Positions 50,401 through 59,849 of a DNA stretch of 64,000 nt are shown here, in pieces. Source of the DNA: Euptelea pleiosperma (taxonomy: Eukaryota > Streptophyta > Magnoliopsida > Ranunculales > Eupteleaceae). Every line of letters starts with the position of its first letter. The first letter of the stretch is position 1. The translations under genes and the position numbers were made by a program. The stretch covers positions 41,383,109-41,447,108 of the forward strand of contig CM068542.1 of NCBI GenBank assembly GCA_035048495.1, written 5' to 3'. The notes below the pieces were generated by a model that searched no databases, had not been told where the DNA came from, and was given only the letters and a program-made list of their open reading frames with translations.

Positions 50401-53400
50401 TGGATCAACTATCGTGCTTCTTTTCTCTTTTCACAAAACATTACTACACCGCAGGACTACACATACCTTATATCACACCTAAGCAAAGAAACAACACGAA
50501 ATAACAACATAAATTAACTTGTAATACTGTAGACTGAACTAAGAACGAATTAGGTAACTTTATAGTAGCCAGAGGGATCTTAGACGCATGACCCTAGGCC
50601 TGCAACACTTCTTTTGTCTGATTTGAGGCATGCAAAATCTTCTACATAGACTGCAACAGCCTTAAAACACGTGGCAACAAGTAAACACTTCCCTTAGGGT
50701 GCTTAAGGCATGCGGCACCAAGAAAAGCCCTTCCCTAGGGTTTCTACACCTCGCGCTAGCAAAAAAAGACTTTTAGGGCTTCAGTTGTCCAACACCAATG
50801 AACAACACCGATGAACAGTACCTGATGAACAGTACAGACGACGAGCTCTGATACCATGTAACAATCTACAAGGAGATTAATTATACAAGGAAGGAAGGAG
50901 AAGAAGAAGAATGAAAGGAAAATGGAGTGGGAGAAAGAGAGATTCATGAATAGTGTCCATGATTTCCACAGTATGTTTTATTTCACAAATAAAGGTAAAA
51001 TTCCAAAAATACTCTTGGTTACATATGAAGACACAAAAACACCAATAAAAGAAATAAAATCCATAAAGCCATCACAAATACATATGTTAACACCAATTGG
51101 ATTTGGCAAATATGGATCATGTTTCGCTATTCAATTATATGTAGAGTTGTATCTTCTATCAAGGCATATGCCATCTGACCTTTTCTTACAACCTCAATCC
51201 ATGTCATTTTCAGCCTTCCTTGCCCTTTTAGAGCCTTCCATATTCACCAAAGCACTTCTTATCAATAATGTCGTCATGGGTCTTTGTTGTACATGCCCAA
51301 AACATCCCAATTGATTTTCCTTTATTTATCCCTATTGCAACTACTCCTAAATTCTATCGAATGTGTTCATTTTTTATTTTGTCCTTTCTAGTGCTTCCAT
51401 TTAATTATTTAGACATCCTCGTCTCTACTACACTAACTCTTGATTGCCCAACATTCTACTCCATAAAGCATAGTTGGTCTTATTGTTGTCTTGTAAAAAC
51501 TTTACTTAGTTTGCTCTATATGCATCGATAACATAACATTCCAGGAGTACATTTCCCCTTCAGCCACACAGCACTAACTCTCTGGGCAACGTTCACTTCA
51601 ATCTCTCCCTCTTAACAGACAATTGATCTAAACGAACGAAAATGGTTATTTTGGGGGGTATTTCCCACCGTCAATCTTAACTAATGCCCATCAATCGTAC
51701 TAAACTAGGATTTCTCATTTCAAAGAAATATACCAAGTAGTTACTTGTGCGCTATACCAACCATCTATTGTATAGGTCAACACTAGAAAAATGAGAAATT
51801 TGAAAACAAGGATCCATAGACATGGAAGTTTCTATGGTGTTAAGTAGCTTGAACACAATAATGAAACTTAGATTATGTGAAAGTTGGAATAGTGTAAAGA
51901 ATGGGTGTCCAAGCAGACGAAATGTTAATCCTGGCTCTATCTATGATGTGAAATATAATAAATAATGAAGCAATACAAAGCAACGAGAATACTTCATTGA
52001 TGTGAAAAACTGTAATGAAGCAATACAAAGCAACGAGAATACTTCATTGATGTGAAAAACTGTTACGTAAGACAATTGAAAAGAAAAGCATTGAATATCC
52101 ACATCCTGCAATAAGAAAACAAAACATGACATATCAACCTTATATGAGAATGGTATTTTCTACCACATCTATTTTTAATAAAAGAAATCATGGGGATTAC
52201 AAAAGACAGCATAGAAGCATACTATGGCGTGAAGGGTGCATGAATGATATTTTCAACACAATTTTTTTAACCTGAAGTTCGGACAGCTGATCAACATATT
52301 CCTGAGCAAGAATGTCCACCCTTGTGGAGAATTGCTGGCCGATTTTAATGAATGTAGGACCTAATCTCAATATACTTTCCTTTAACCACTTGGCAAGTGC
52401 TTTCCGTCTTAGCACCTTTTTCTCCTCTGTCATTCCTCCTGCATATTACAACCCTTTGTCAAAATATAGACATCAAAAAATATTGAGCCATACCATAACT
52501 CAGTAACAAGTCTATATTGATGAAGGTGCCATAACAGTTAATACTTCTTGGAGGCCAACCAATTGCCATAGTTGGTACTTATACAAGCAATAGGGATCCC
52601 AAATCATTTGCAGTCTCGACATATGTTTTCCAGTATCTGCTTATAAAACTAACGCAATGTGTAACAGTGTCAAAAGATGAGTATTGAGAGAATTGCAAAG
52701 AAAAAGAATATTGTGATGTGCTAGCCAAAATTGACCACGCATCACCATGGTGTTAACTATAAGAAGCCGTGCTCCTGTGTGCCATTGTGATGTGTTCTAG
52801 ATAATAACCAGCTGTCACACGCATGGCAAATTTTCTAACATTATTTAAGATGTGGTACAACAAGGTTGTCAAAATGAATGCAAAAAGATATCTGCTACGT
52901 CCCACTGCCCCCACATGGGGAGAATATGTCCTTTGTGTTTGTGGGTTAAGTGTGGGTCCCTCTTTTCTTAGTTCGTGGGTTATGTGGGTCCCCCACTTTT
53001 TTTTTTGATAAGTATAAAAATGTATTAAAAATAGGCAAAAGCCGATTCAAACTACAAGGAACCCAACATTAGAGGTCGAGATGACCTACTACAATTTGAG
53101 TCCAAAATAGAAAAGAAAGACACCTAGAAGAAACAAAAAGCTAACTTCATCCATCCCTAGAACACAAAAGATCCCAACGAAAACGAAATCTTCAAAGAAA
53201 AGCCCTCTGAACTCCCGAAACATCTTAGACCACAAAAGCAGCATTCTTTAATACTAAGGATAATATTTTGCATGTCTTGATTCTTTCCTTCAAAAGTTCT
53301 CTGATTTCTCTCCCTCCAAAGACCCCAAATGATCGCAAAGGGTCCCCCACTTAACCCACCACTATTTCAATTGTACTTGTATAAGGGGATCTACCCCAAC

Positions 53401-56400
53401 ATATATACCTTGAGAGGAGATTGAACAACAAGTTCAATCACTCCATTCTCTCTCCAAAGCCCTACTCTTCTTCTCTTTCTAATCTCTCAACTCTCTCTCT
53501 CAATCTTACACTTCTGGTGACGATCTAATTTACAATAGTTTCTAGCTATGTCAATTAGATCCTATAATATGAACTAGTAGGAGACTAAATGGAATCGTGG
53601 AACTGAAAGAAAATGTATACATGACCTAATAAAATATATCTATAACATTTTCAATCTTGGTTTAGGAATTAAAGTTATCTAGGGGCCAGTTTGCCCGAAT
53701 GTTGCCTGCCTTTCCATGCCTGGGGAAGGTAGGCACCAACTTAAAATAAAAGATATAACCATTGAGGCCATTTTCTTGATGTGTGCCTTGCCACGCTTGA
53801 TTTATGGTTGCATCACAAATGCATTTTCTTGGTTCTCGTTGTTTCACACATGTGAATACACTGAATAGCATATTCATGAGGGAAAACAGTCCCTAATTTT
53901 TCTCTAGGTCATCATGCAGATACTTCAATTGAGTAGATGATCTAAGTTTTGAGAAATAAATTATGTAGTCGTGAAGTAGTGAAAATCAGAATAACCTACT
54001 AATCAGCACCTGTGTAGGCAATACATGCACATGTGCGTGTGTGCATGTACATGAGAGAGACATAGGGCATCAAGAGACCATAAATGATTAGCAATATAGC
54101 ATATGATGCAGTGAATACCAGCAACATGAGGTCATCTAAAAGCAATTGTTAGTGATTGTTGGGGCTCCTAAAGATACAATGCAATAAGGATCTTCGAGGA
54201 ATAAACATCTCAAGCAAATTAATAAAGATCATCGTGATCTGAATAGAGGCCAAATACTCATGAGAAGCCAACGCTCTGAGTAATAAATGGCTTCTTTGGG
54301 ATCATACAATGCCTATTCTGACAAGGAGGGTAGCCCTAGAAAACATACTGATTGGAAAGCTTTTCATTAGCGGTGGTATGAGAACAGTGAACCGGATTCT
54401 TCCCCCTCTCAAGGAAGGTGAAACTGACTCAAGTGCCTCTTTTGAGCCCCTGGGGTTTATTTATGGAAACTTTGAATTCGACACTCAGATTATGGAATTG
54501 AGAATCCAAGAACCCAAAAAGTTACCATTTCTGAAAATGCACTAGCTTAGAAAGTTTCTATTGTTGGAAAGTTTGTTATTTTGGTGACTCATCTGGATAA
54601 AGGTTTTGGTCTCAAAAAAGTGGGTCCAAAAATTTGGTTACGGAGTAGGATGGTGTTAGACACCTACTACCGCCTGATTAAAAATTGGTCTCTAGTCTCC
54701 ACTTTCTAAAATTAAGGGAATTGGGATTTGGGACTGCCATTACTGTACATTATGATTTATATACCATAGGATCGGTATATATACCCTTAGGGTCTACTGA
54801 GACTACTAATATCCATGAAAGCAATAAAGAAACTATTCTACTAGACTCAAATTTAAACTACCCTAAGAATATAAAAGGCCGAAAATTAAAGTGTGTAGCC
54901 CTGAGCTACACCCGTGACAACCATGAGCTCGCTAAGACGCCAAACCATGACCCAAACTAAAGGACCAACTCAATCTCAGATTCTCCACCCAATAGAGCTC
55001 CCTTTATACTAGCCATTGGCTTGCATGTGTTGAGATTTTCGGAGTTTATCTAGCCTTTTTGGCTTAGACCTCCTATTCCTCTCAACCAAAACTCCTCTCT
55101 CAACTTTAGAGATCTCAGAGATTTTGAAGATTATTTAGATTTTGTAGAAGGGGTACATATTTAGCTCCGCCGGTATAGTGTTTTACACTGCATCACCGGT
55201 CCCAAGCCCAGATGAAGGAGGAGGGTTACGTCAAGTTGGCAGCCGGTGTAAAACGTTTGCCAAATCATACCATAAATCATGGTCCATTATTACAAATATG
55301 GAGGAACAAGATTCGTGCAGCCGAACCCATACTATTGGGAAAAGTCTTATGATGGTAAAGGGGGTACATATTTATAGGTGAAGGTAGGAAGCTCCTTGCT
55401 CAACTCTAAGCAATGTAGAACAAATTTTAAGGTTGGTATTCAGTTTCGCCAATTATGGCATCATTTCGATGACTCAAATCAAATTCTAGAGGCTTCTGTT
55501 GAACTCGGAATGAATTGATGGCTGATACTTAACTTCAAATGGCAGGTAAAACATCAACCCTTGGATCTGGATTGCCTTTTGCTTGTTTTTTACGGTTTTA
55601 TTAAAACCCGGCTATACCATAGCGGATCGGCTATAACATAGCTGATCCCAGTCATTTGATTGGCAATTGAGCCAATCACTTGATCTCCTTGCTATTTTAG
55701 GTCCATGGGAGAGTAGAATTTGCCTTGGATAAATTTTTAACTTCTAAAATGGGCTTTTGAGGGCTAAAAAGAGTGGAAAGTTCCAAAGATGTCCAAAAAA
55801 TTCTCTCAAACTAAACACTTTTCAAATCAGGCTGCAACTAGGCTGAAATAAAAAGGAAAGTTCTAAGATTTGTTGACCTTTTTGCAAATATGGGTAAATG
55901 GGAACCTCGTTGGAAAGGATTTTCATGAGGAATCCAAATATAAGGTCTCAAATCTCATTTGAGATACGCAAAGCCAGGTTGGGTCTTTCTCAGGGGTACT
56001 TTGTCATTTCCTTTTGAATTTTTTTATTTTTATTTTTGATAAGTAAAAAGTATGATAGAGAAGAAAGGGGAAGAAAACCCCAAGAAATACAACCAAGGAG
56101 ACAACCCCTAAGGCCAGAGCCTATGTACAATCAAGAAGGGAAGGAATCCTCTAAGTGATCTTCCCATCTAAACACAAAAGTTTCGAAAAGTTTCAAAAAA
56201 CACATCCTCGGAACTTCGACAATGAGGACGACCAAATATACAAGAGGGCCTTAATTCTCAAAAAATCTTTGCTACAAACACAGCTTTCCCATCAAAAATC
56301 CTAGAATTCCTCTCTCTCCAAACTGTTTGAATCTGAATCAAATAGGACCAATGCCACTTGAAAGTTATTTTTCAGTGGTTTCCAAAGGTGAAAGCCTTGT

Positions 56401-59400
56401 TATCATCAGAGATGAAAAGACTATCATTTCATATGAAAAATTGGCAATCTGGATCTTCTAGAAAGCTTATTAGAAAATGCTTTGATTTTGGGAATACCTG
56501 CCATATTTAGATCGAATCTCTGCCATTGGGCTGAATGGGCTCTAAAGGATATTGTAAAGGCTTGGAATAATGGGAATAGATTCTGAAGTAGAGGATGACT
56601 GAGAGGGTTGGTCCTAATCATCTAGTGAAGTCAAATCAGATGATCAGTGTTCAAAAATGGGGTGTCTACAAGTGAAATTCAGGAGCATAAATGACACGCA
56701 ACCATGGTTTAAAATTTCGGAATGTTTTGTAACGTTTCATATGTTTCGTTTCGTTTTTTAATGTTTCGTAATGTTTTAGTTTGTTTCGCCGGGACAAACC
56801 GAGACAATCCGATACAATCCAAAAAAATAAAAATAAATAAAAAATATAATTTAATGATTTTGAATAATATTTCGTAATGTTTCGTAATATTTCGTAATGT
56901 TTCGAAAATGTTTCGAAAATTTCGTTTTTTCAATGTTTCGTTTCGTTTCGGAGTTTGTCTCGGTTTTTCATTTGATCGAGACATTCATTCGAAACGAAAT
57001 TTTAAACCTTGAACGCAACCAAAAGGGTCTTGTCTTTTAAAGACTAACCAATAGCATGCTCAATCAGAGAGCTGCCTCCTACAAATCAACTTGGGTTCCA
57101 TCTCTTCCTCTAGTGCCACCTAGGTCATTGACTCTGGACCTTCTCATCATATGATTGGTAAGCTGAATTTGTTTTCTTCTTTTTACTCATTTCTGGTATC
57201 TGGATAAGGTTAAAGGTTCCTTTACCACCACCTTAGGGAAGGAAATCCAAGTTTCCACTTCCACATCTATAACTTCCACAATGCATATTCTTGATCTAGT
57301 TACATACATTTTTTTCTTCGGTTAGTAGTTTGTCCCTAGATTTAGTGTAATTTAACCTCAATCCACTCTCATTACATCTTCTATGAGTGAGGATAGGCAA
57401 ACAGAAGACCAATTGATGGAGGTTCTAAAATTCATGGGCCTTGTTCTCTTATCGCCAATCATCAAGGTGAAGTCTTCCCTCTCCTCTGAGTTACATATCC
57501 TTTATCAAGGTTTTAAATCTTAGTTTTAACATCAATTTTGGTCTTAGCTGAAATCAAAGCAAGATCTTGAAATTTCAAATTTTACCAAAATTCCAGTCAA
57601 GATACTGTAAATTTTGTATAAGACAATTGCGATTAGTTAAAATTTCGAAATTGCCCAAAAGGGAAATGAGATCCTAAAATTTTCGAAGTTTTGCCAAAAT
57701 TTAAAACCTTGATATTTGTAGCTCCCAAGCTTGAGCCACCCTTTTATCTCTAGTTATCCCTCTTCTCCTCCTGTTTTTCCTTCGCTTTTATATGTTTTAT
57801 TCTGCTAATCAATTTTTATCGTGGTTGATCGGTAGCATTGCGAGCCTTCTCAGTTATGTAAGCATACTCATATTGTTTTTGCGAGTGGTGCTTATGAGAG
57901 TGTTAGCTCCATTAACTACTAATTATTTTGATGTGCAAGGATTATCTATTGTGCTACTTTACTTGGCCTTCTTATTCAGACTATCCCCCATGATCATTGT
58001 CCCCATAGTCTGCAATTTAAAGTGTGCATGATTCGCAAGAAAAACCTAATGAAGACAATTTAAAATCTTTTGAATTAAACCTATTCTTCATGTGTGTGGT
58101 TAATTTCAATGATTGAAAAATAAGTGACTGACCTCGATAAGAGAACTTCTGGTTGTTCAGCCAAGCCTTAAAGAGAAAGGTTATAACAAATCCCCATATT
58201 TCCAAAGTCCTTTGTATTGTCGAATACGTTTTGAACCTGTTCCAACGGCCACCAGGTGCAACAGAGACCTGCACCCCCCATAAATTACTACCAAATGAGA
58301 GTGTTCGAGTATTTACGAAGGTGAGAAGTGAAAATTCTGCCTAGTACTGCAACAAAATCTTGTGATTTGATATATTCGTTGCAATAAGTAATCCTAACCA
58401 TTATTTCAAAGAAGCAAACTGAGAAAAGTAGTATGTCTGTAACCTATATAAACAAAAAAAAACATATTTCAGGTACTGTCCTTTTTTTATCAGTAGGTAC
58501 TGTCAAACTTTGGCAGCTCCTTCACAATTGTGTGTTTAGAACCTAATAATGGGCTTGTTATCCCATCAAAATATTCTCTTTATTGTGCCAGCTCTCCAAG
58601 TGTGTTCTACATGTTTTCAAGCACAAACTTGTCGAGAATAACAAGTAAAATGGTAAGCCATTGTTATTCTTCATGCATATATGAGATTATAATAAAAGAG
58701 TGATATTGTAGATTCCATTTTCCAATTGGGAAAAGGGATTCTGGACCAACAGTCCAAGCTCTGTTCTCTCCATGTATGGATATTTTCTAACAAATGGCCA
58801 TCAATCGTGACAGTCCAAATGTTGGACCAGCCTGTGAATTGGCAACAAACCAAAACTCACTGTTCCAAGTTTCAAGTTCTGACAATCATAACTACCTGAA
58901 CAATGCAATATTAGTCACTGACTTGGACAGTTAGGATTCTGTCCAAACAATGAAACCTGAGGAAGATAAGGGTCATCTGAGTGATGTTAAGTTTGATTTG
59001 TGGCTAATCCAAGAGGCGGCCTGACATTGGAAGGTCTGGGTTGTGGACCATGAATTCCCTTTTTCTCAATAGCCTCATTCGTGTATTTACTATTTCCTGT
59101 TTGTTTTTCTTACATAGGCTCTCAAAATAGATGGTCAGAATTCATCCAATGGAGTGTAAACCTTGGTTAGTGGTCAATTCATCCAAGAGTCCGAACATTT
59201 GGATAGTCTAGATTGATGACCTAGCATATCACGTTTTAAGAAAATCGCATAAGCAGAGAACACAGTTTTACTATTTTCCCTTACTATCTGGTCATTTGTA
59301 TATTTTCTCAGTTCTTGTATATCTGTTAAGCCTCGTTGTAAACAAATAATAACTATAAGAAAATAATAAAAAAAATTGGATTGCTACCTCGATCTTATCT

Positions 59401-59849
59401 CGTCCACCGTGCTTAAACCAGGCTTCTTCCTGCCCTATTTCTTCCACTGTCTTTTTCCTCCCGTCCTCAAACTTTGACGCCAAAGCTTCTTGCACCACTT
59501 TCATCGCAGAACCATTCCCATTAACATACTTCACCAAACTCCCATAATCCGTTCCATTTACAATCACCGTAGCGCTACCATTGGAATTCTCAATCGATCC
59601 ATTATAACCATAGCTACTACTTACATTACCTTTCGAACTAAAATCATTTACTTCCTCTCTTTCTTCTTTCTTCGCAACAGCGAATTGCTCTTCCTGAATC
59701 GCTCTCGATCGAATTCGGACAAACGATCTAGACCTAAGGTTCTGAAATCGGCAGAGAGGAATTCGAAGTCTACAAATGGTTTTTGGGCGGAGAAACCAGA
59801 TTTCTGGTAATGTTGAGGTAGAGGCAGCTAGAGAAGCCGCCATTGCCAT
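26433..59849 (-). CDS. ABC1K8: Plastid ABC1-like atypical kinase, ABC1K7/ABC1K8 type (20 exons)
   Basis: Predicted 755-residue chloroplast kinase-like protein of the SIA1/OSA1 pair, linked in Arabidopsis to oxidative, metal and salt stress. Exons from the start: 59388-59849, 58133-58268, 52272-52438, 44849-44969, 44608-44708, 39246-39344, 34773-34883, 34604-34683, 34395-34464, 30189-30262, 29989-30058, 29691-29779, 29467-29591, 28714-28794, 28562-28622, 28391-28445, 28198-28296, 28020-28109, 26648-26707, 26433-26549. They sum to 2,268 nt with matching phases and no internal stop. Residues 1-50 are a Ser/Arg-rich transit peptide. KIGQ is at 231-234, AAASLGQV at 291-298, the ATP-binding Lys at 311, QEID at 362-365, HADPHPGN at 446-453 and DFG at 468-470; the C-terminal two exons hold two hydrophobic stretches. 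All introns are GT-AG except intron 16 (GC-AG). The symbol rests on remembered similarity; ABC1K7 is the close alternative. Confidence 0.92.
27395..27960 (-). mobile_element. RTE-type LINE fragment with internal duplication
   Basis: Non-coding remnant in intron 18 of the ABC1K gene, on the minus strand; the plus strand carries gttgtacatgcccaaacca, the reverse of the RTE region seen intact at 30570-31395. A segment starting cttctccactttagctaccc occurs twice in a row (about 27718 and 27846), separated by a T-rich run, so part of the fragment was tandemly duplicated. Confidence 0.55.
28297..28390 (-). promoter_or_regulatory. GC-AG intron (intron 16 of ABC1K)
   Basis: The exon 16/intron boundary reads gtaaag then gcaagc on the transcript strand: a GC donor in the strong AG/GCAAG context, with a normal ttcag acceptor at exon 17. 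Using the upstream GT (att then gtaaag) would also keep frame but would drop Val-Lys from a conserved segment, so GC is preferred. Confidence 0.7.
30570..31395 (+). mobile_element. RTE-type LINE 3' region, interrupted by TRIM B
   Basis: Decayed reverse-transcriptase C-terminal region in intron 9 of the ABC1K gene: agctatgctttatggagcta (about 30629), aagatgttgagatggatgag (about 30701), then after the TRIM ttgtttgggcatgtacaag (about 31148). It ends with ccaaatagttgggataagg and a short gatgatga microsatellite, the usual RTE terminus. TRIM B (30771-31082) splits it. Confidence 0.7.
30771..31082 (+). mobile_element. TRIM retrotransposon B
   Basis: 119-bp terminal repeats at 30771-30889 and 30964-31082 (TG...TTTAACA). 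The initiator-Met primer-binding site tggtatcagagcc begins at 30890, a B-box-like ggttcaagtc is at 30923-30932, and a polypurine tract (gctgaggggg) precedes the second repeat. A perfect 5-bp target-site duplication, aaatc, lies at 30766-30770 and 31083-31087. There is no coding sequence. Inserted into an older RTE LINE. Confidence 0.92.
31494..32691. mobile_element. TIR element with an amplified right end
   Basis: The left end gctatgttgcat (31494) is inverted at the right end (atgcaacacagc, ending 32691), 11 of 12 bases. The 6-bp flank tctcac is repeated at 31488-31493 and 32692-32697. Most of the element is the 191-bp tandem array (31737-32691), so each unit carries a copy of the right terminus. 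A diverged partial relative lies near 35222-35425. No transposase. The superfamily is not clear. Confidence 0.6.
31737..32691 (+). repeat. Tandem repeat, 5 units of 191 bp
   Basis: Five complete units start at 31737, 31928, 32119, 32310 and 32501 and end at 32691, exactly 955 bp. I saw no difference between units by eye. Each starts atgaaacaaatcataag and ends ctatcaatgcaacacagc. Open frames inside it only reflect the repetition (191 is not a multiple of three). It lies in intron 9 of the ABC1K gene. Confidence 0.97.
33084..33330. mobile_element. hAT-like MITE H1, TTTCG-rich
   Basis: Short inverted ends (ggttcaaagt on the left, actttgaacc on the right) surround an interior made largely of gtttcg/cgaaac motifs. 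The flanks taatatga (33076-33083) and gaatatga (33331-33338) match at seven of eight bases, fitting an 8-bp duplication. Non-coding, in intron 9 of the ABC1K gene. Confidence 0.6.
35441..36905 (+). mobile_element. Copia fragment 1: LTR, primer-binding site and broken gag
   Basis: A putative 164-bp LTR (TGTAAC...TTTACA, 35441-35604) is followed at 35605 by tggtatcaaagc, a Met-tRNA primer-binding site. A gag-like stretch follows (about 36280-36900; [13 protein letters not shown] and DYEKW), open to 36462 and then broken by stops and shifts. No protease, integrase or 3' LTR was found. It lies in intron 6 of the ABC1K gene. Confidence 0.6.
36948..37800 (+). mobile_element. Copia fragment 2: LTR and gag start
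   Basis: An LTR of 232 bp (TGTTGGTAG...TTAGAACA, 36948-37179) is followed by tggtatgagc at 37180 and, after a leader, by a gag start ([18 protein letters not shown], then YDKWEAENL) that ends near 37760. The rest of the element is gone; L1 sequence follows directly. A tRNA T-loop-like gtttcgaaccc occurs about 27 bp after the primer-binding site. Confidence 0.65.
37840..38583 (+). mobile_element. L1-type LINE 3' fragment
   Basis: Carries the frame-shifted zinc-binding tail ([19 protein letters not shown]) and [14 protein letters not shown], and ends in acttatcaagaaaaaaaaa. No complete open frame remains. The target-site duplication was not found and the left border is approximate. Confidence 0.7.
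40109..40325. mobile_element. Small MITE-like inverted-repeat element
   Basis: Ends gggggtgttgggta on the left and, in reverse complement, ggaggtgtttggta on the right, with paired internal tctagattaa and attct motifs. The length is 217 bp. No clear target-site duplication. It lies in intron 5 of the ABC1K gene. Confidence 0.35.
41155..41597 (-). repeat. LTR-like repeat, left copy
   Basis: Similar in the same orientation to 43748-44255 (shared acgaaggac...ccattctaca, caatgaactaaacaaaa, aaatcttgtggggtcc and acaata.gatgctc). A sequence resembling a reversed Met primer-binding site, agctttgatacc, lies near 41027, so the pair may be the LTRs of one or two minus-strand retroelements. No pol frame found between them. 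This copy lacks both micro-insertions present in the right copy. Confidence 0.5.
42862..43404. mobile_element. hAT-like MITE H2, TTTCG-rich
   Basis: Sixteen-base perfect inverted ends (caaggaaataaatttc at 42862 and its complement ending at 43404) and a perfect 8-bp target-site duplication, gttgtgat (42854-42861, 43405-43412), the length typical of hAT elements. The interior is dominated by gaaat, tttcg and aaatg motifs and has no coding sequence. Confidence 0.85.
43767..43786 (-). mobile_element. Micro-insertion resembling an L1 3' tail (b)
   Basis: Twenty bases (a T run, then atcggta) between perfect 17-bp repeats that start aacgaaggacccc (43750-43766 and 43787-43803). The left LTR-like copy has this sequence once, at about 41157, with no insert. 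Confidence 0.7.
44015..44030 (-). mobile_element. Micro-insertion resembling an L1 3' tail (d)
   Basis: Sixteen bases (ttttttttataagagt) between agcaaatatactac (44001-44014) and agaaaatatattac (44031-44044), 12 of 14 identical. The left paralogous copy has a single version of the flank and no T run. Confidence 0.55.
45375..45650 (+). mobile_element. Copia LTR end and leader fragment
   Basis: tttacatggtatcagagaa (from about 45485) is the end of an LTR joined to a Met primer-binding site. It is followed by a Ser-rich leader with a short open frame. No further pol sequence of this element is seen; the minus-strand Copia starts 270 bp on. It lies in intron 3 of the ABC1K gene. Confidence 0.5.
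46321..46644 (+). mobile_element. TRIM retrotransposon C
   Basis: 129-bp terminal repeats, 46321-46449 and 46516-46644 (TGTTGTTGG...GTCAACA), with a handful of differences. The primer-binding site tggtattagag begins at 46450, the B-box-like ggttcgagtcc is at 46483-46493, and a polypurine tract (ctaaagggggg) precedes the second repeat. It interrupts the RNase H region of the Copia element: removing it restores a Copia-like reading across the gap. The target-site duplication is imperfect (gtgag/aggag). Confidence 0.88.
46650..47900 (-). pseudogene. Copia reverse transcriptase/RNase H, broken
   Basis: Within the Copia element. The reverse-transcriptase active-site box appears as HVDDIVVIG (about 47370), followed by [14 protein letters not shown]. 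RNase H motifs are FYDNKTAIN (about 46670) and [10 protein letters not shown] (about 46780). Longer open pieces include 47027-47212. Stops and shifts separate the pieces. Confidence 0.75.
48043..49286 (-). pseudogene. Copia protease end/integrase, broken
   Basis: Two overlapping open pieces. 48627-49286 carries the protease-like DSGA start and the zinc-binding [12 protein letters not shown] of the pre-integrase region. 48043-48675 carries the integrase core with [16 protein letters not shown] and [12 protein letters not shown] (the second Asp and the Glu of the DDE set are in place or near it), then the [14 protein letters not shown] tail. A frame change separates them. Confidence 0.8.
50056..50400 (-). 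pseudogene. Copia gag start, truncated frame
   Basis: Begins about 450 bp after the primer-binding site. It encodes [19 protein letters not shown] and later [19 protein letters not shown], the UBN2-type gag signature of plant Copia elements. The frame is lost after 114 codons. Confidence 0.75.
51160..51720 (-). mobile_element. RTE-type LINE fragment
   Basis: The plus strand shows ttgttgtacatgcccaaaac and tcaatccatgtcattttcag, reversed counterparts of the RTE region at 31148-31270. It directly abuts the Copia 5' LTR, so Copia probably inserted at its edge. Non-coding. Confidence 0.55.
52999..53339 (-). mobile_element. 5'-truncated L1-type LINE with 13-bp duplication
   Basis: Starts on the plus strand with a T run and gataagtataaaaatg (reversed L1 3' end) and contains typical tail sequence. 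The repeat gggtcccccactt flanks it at 52986-52998 and 53340-53352. In intron 2 of the ABC1K gene; the host sequence on both sides (gggttaagtg and ttaaccc) looks like a separate older repeat. Confidence 0.8.
53353..56024. other. Intron 2 of ABC1K, mostly unexplained
   Basis: No exon of the host gene lies here. The part at about 55165-55355 (agtgttttacactgcatcac, then agatgaaggaggagggttac) resembles a SINE/RTE-related plant repeat. The remainder, including an open frame at 54309-54545, matches nothing I know. Confidence 0.35.
56025..56345 (-). mobile_element. L1-type LINE 3' fragment
   Basis: On the plus strand, tttttatttttgataagta then a long A-rich region with atcttcccatctaaacacaaa and aattcctctctctccaaact, similar to 13570-13900 and 52999-53339. 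Target-site duplication not found. Confidence 0.6.
56704..57012. mobile_element. hAT-like MITE H3, TTTCG-rich
   Basis: Fourteen-base perfect inverted ends (ggtttaaaatttcg and cgaaattttaaacc) and a perfect 8-bp target-site duplication, acgcaacc (56696-56703, 57013-57020). The interior is a run of variants of aatgtttcg on one side and gaaacg on the other, with a central AT-rich segment. Non-coding. Confidence 0.85.
57506..57711. mobile_element. hAT-like MITE H4
   Basis: Inverted ends caaggttttaaat (57506) and atttaaaaccttg (ending 57711) extend to 16 bases when tat/ata outside are counted. The interior has repeated aaaatttcgaaattt-like motifs. The expected 8-bp duplication is not convincing, so this copy is older or its ends are misplaced. 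Confidence 0.55.
58481..58494 (-). mobile_element. Micro-insertion resembling an L1 3' tail (c)
   Basis: Fourteen bases (ctttttttatcagt) between perfect 10-bp repeats, aggtactgtc (58471-58480 and 58495-58504). It lies in intron 1 of the ABC1K gene. Confidence 0.55.

Larger units (their letters stand above)
45922..51092 (-). mobile_element. Full-structure Ty1/Copia retrotransposon (decayed)
   Basis: Minus-strand element in intron 3 of the ABC1K gene. The 5' LTR is 50857-51092 and the 3' LTR 45922-46120 (TG...CA; a deletion of about 37 bp in one). The primer-binding site tggtatcagagc is at 50845-50856 and the polypurine tract (cttgagggggag) lies beside the 3' LTR. Flanks ctaat and ccaat match at four of five bases. 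The order on the minus strand is gag, protease, integrase, reverse transcriptase, RNase H, as in Copia. All domains contain stops or shifts, so it is not autonomous. TRIM C is inserted in the RNase H part. Confidence 0.92.
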
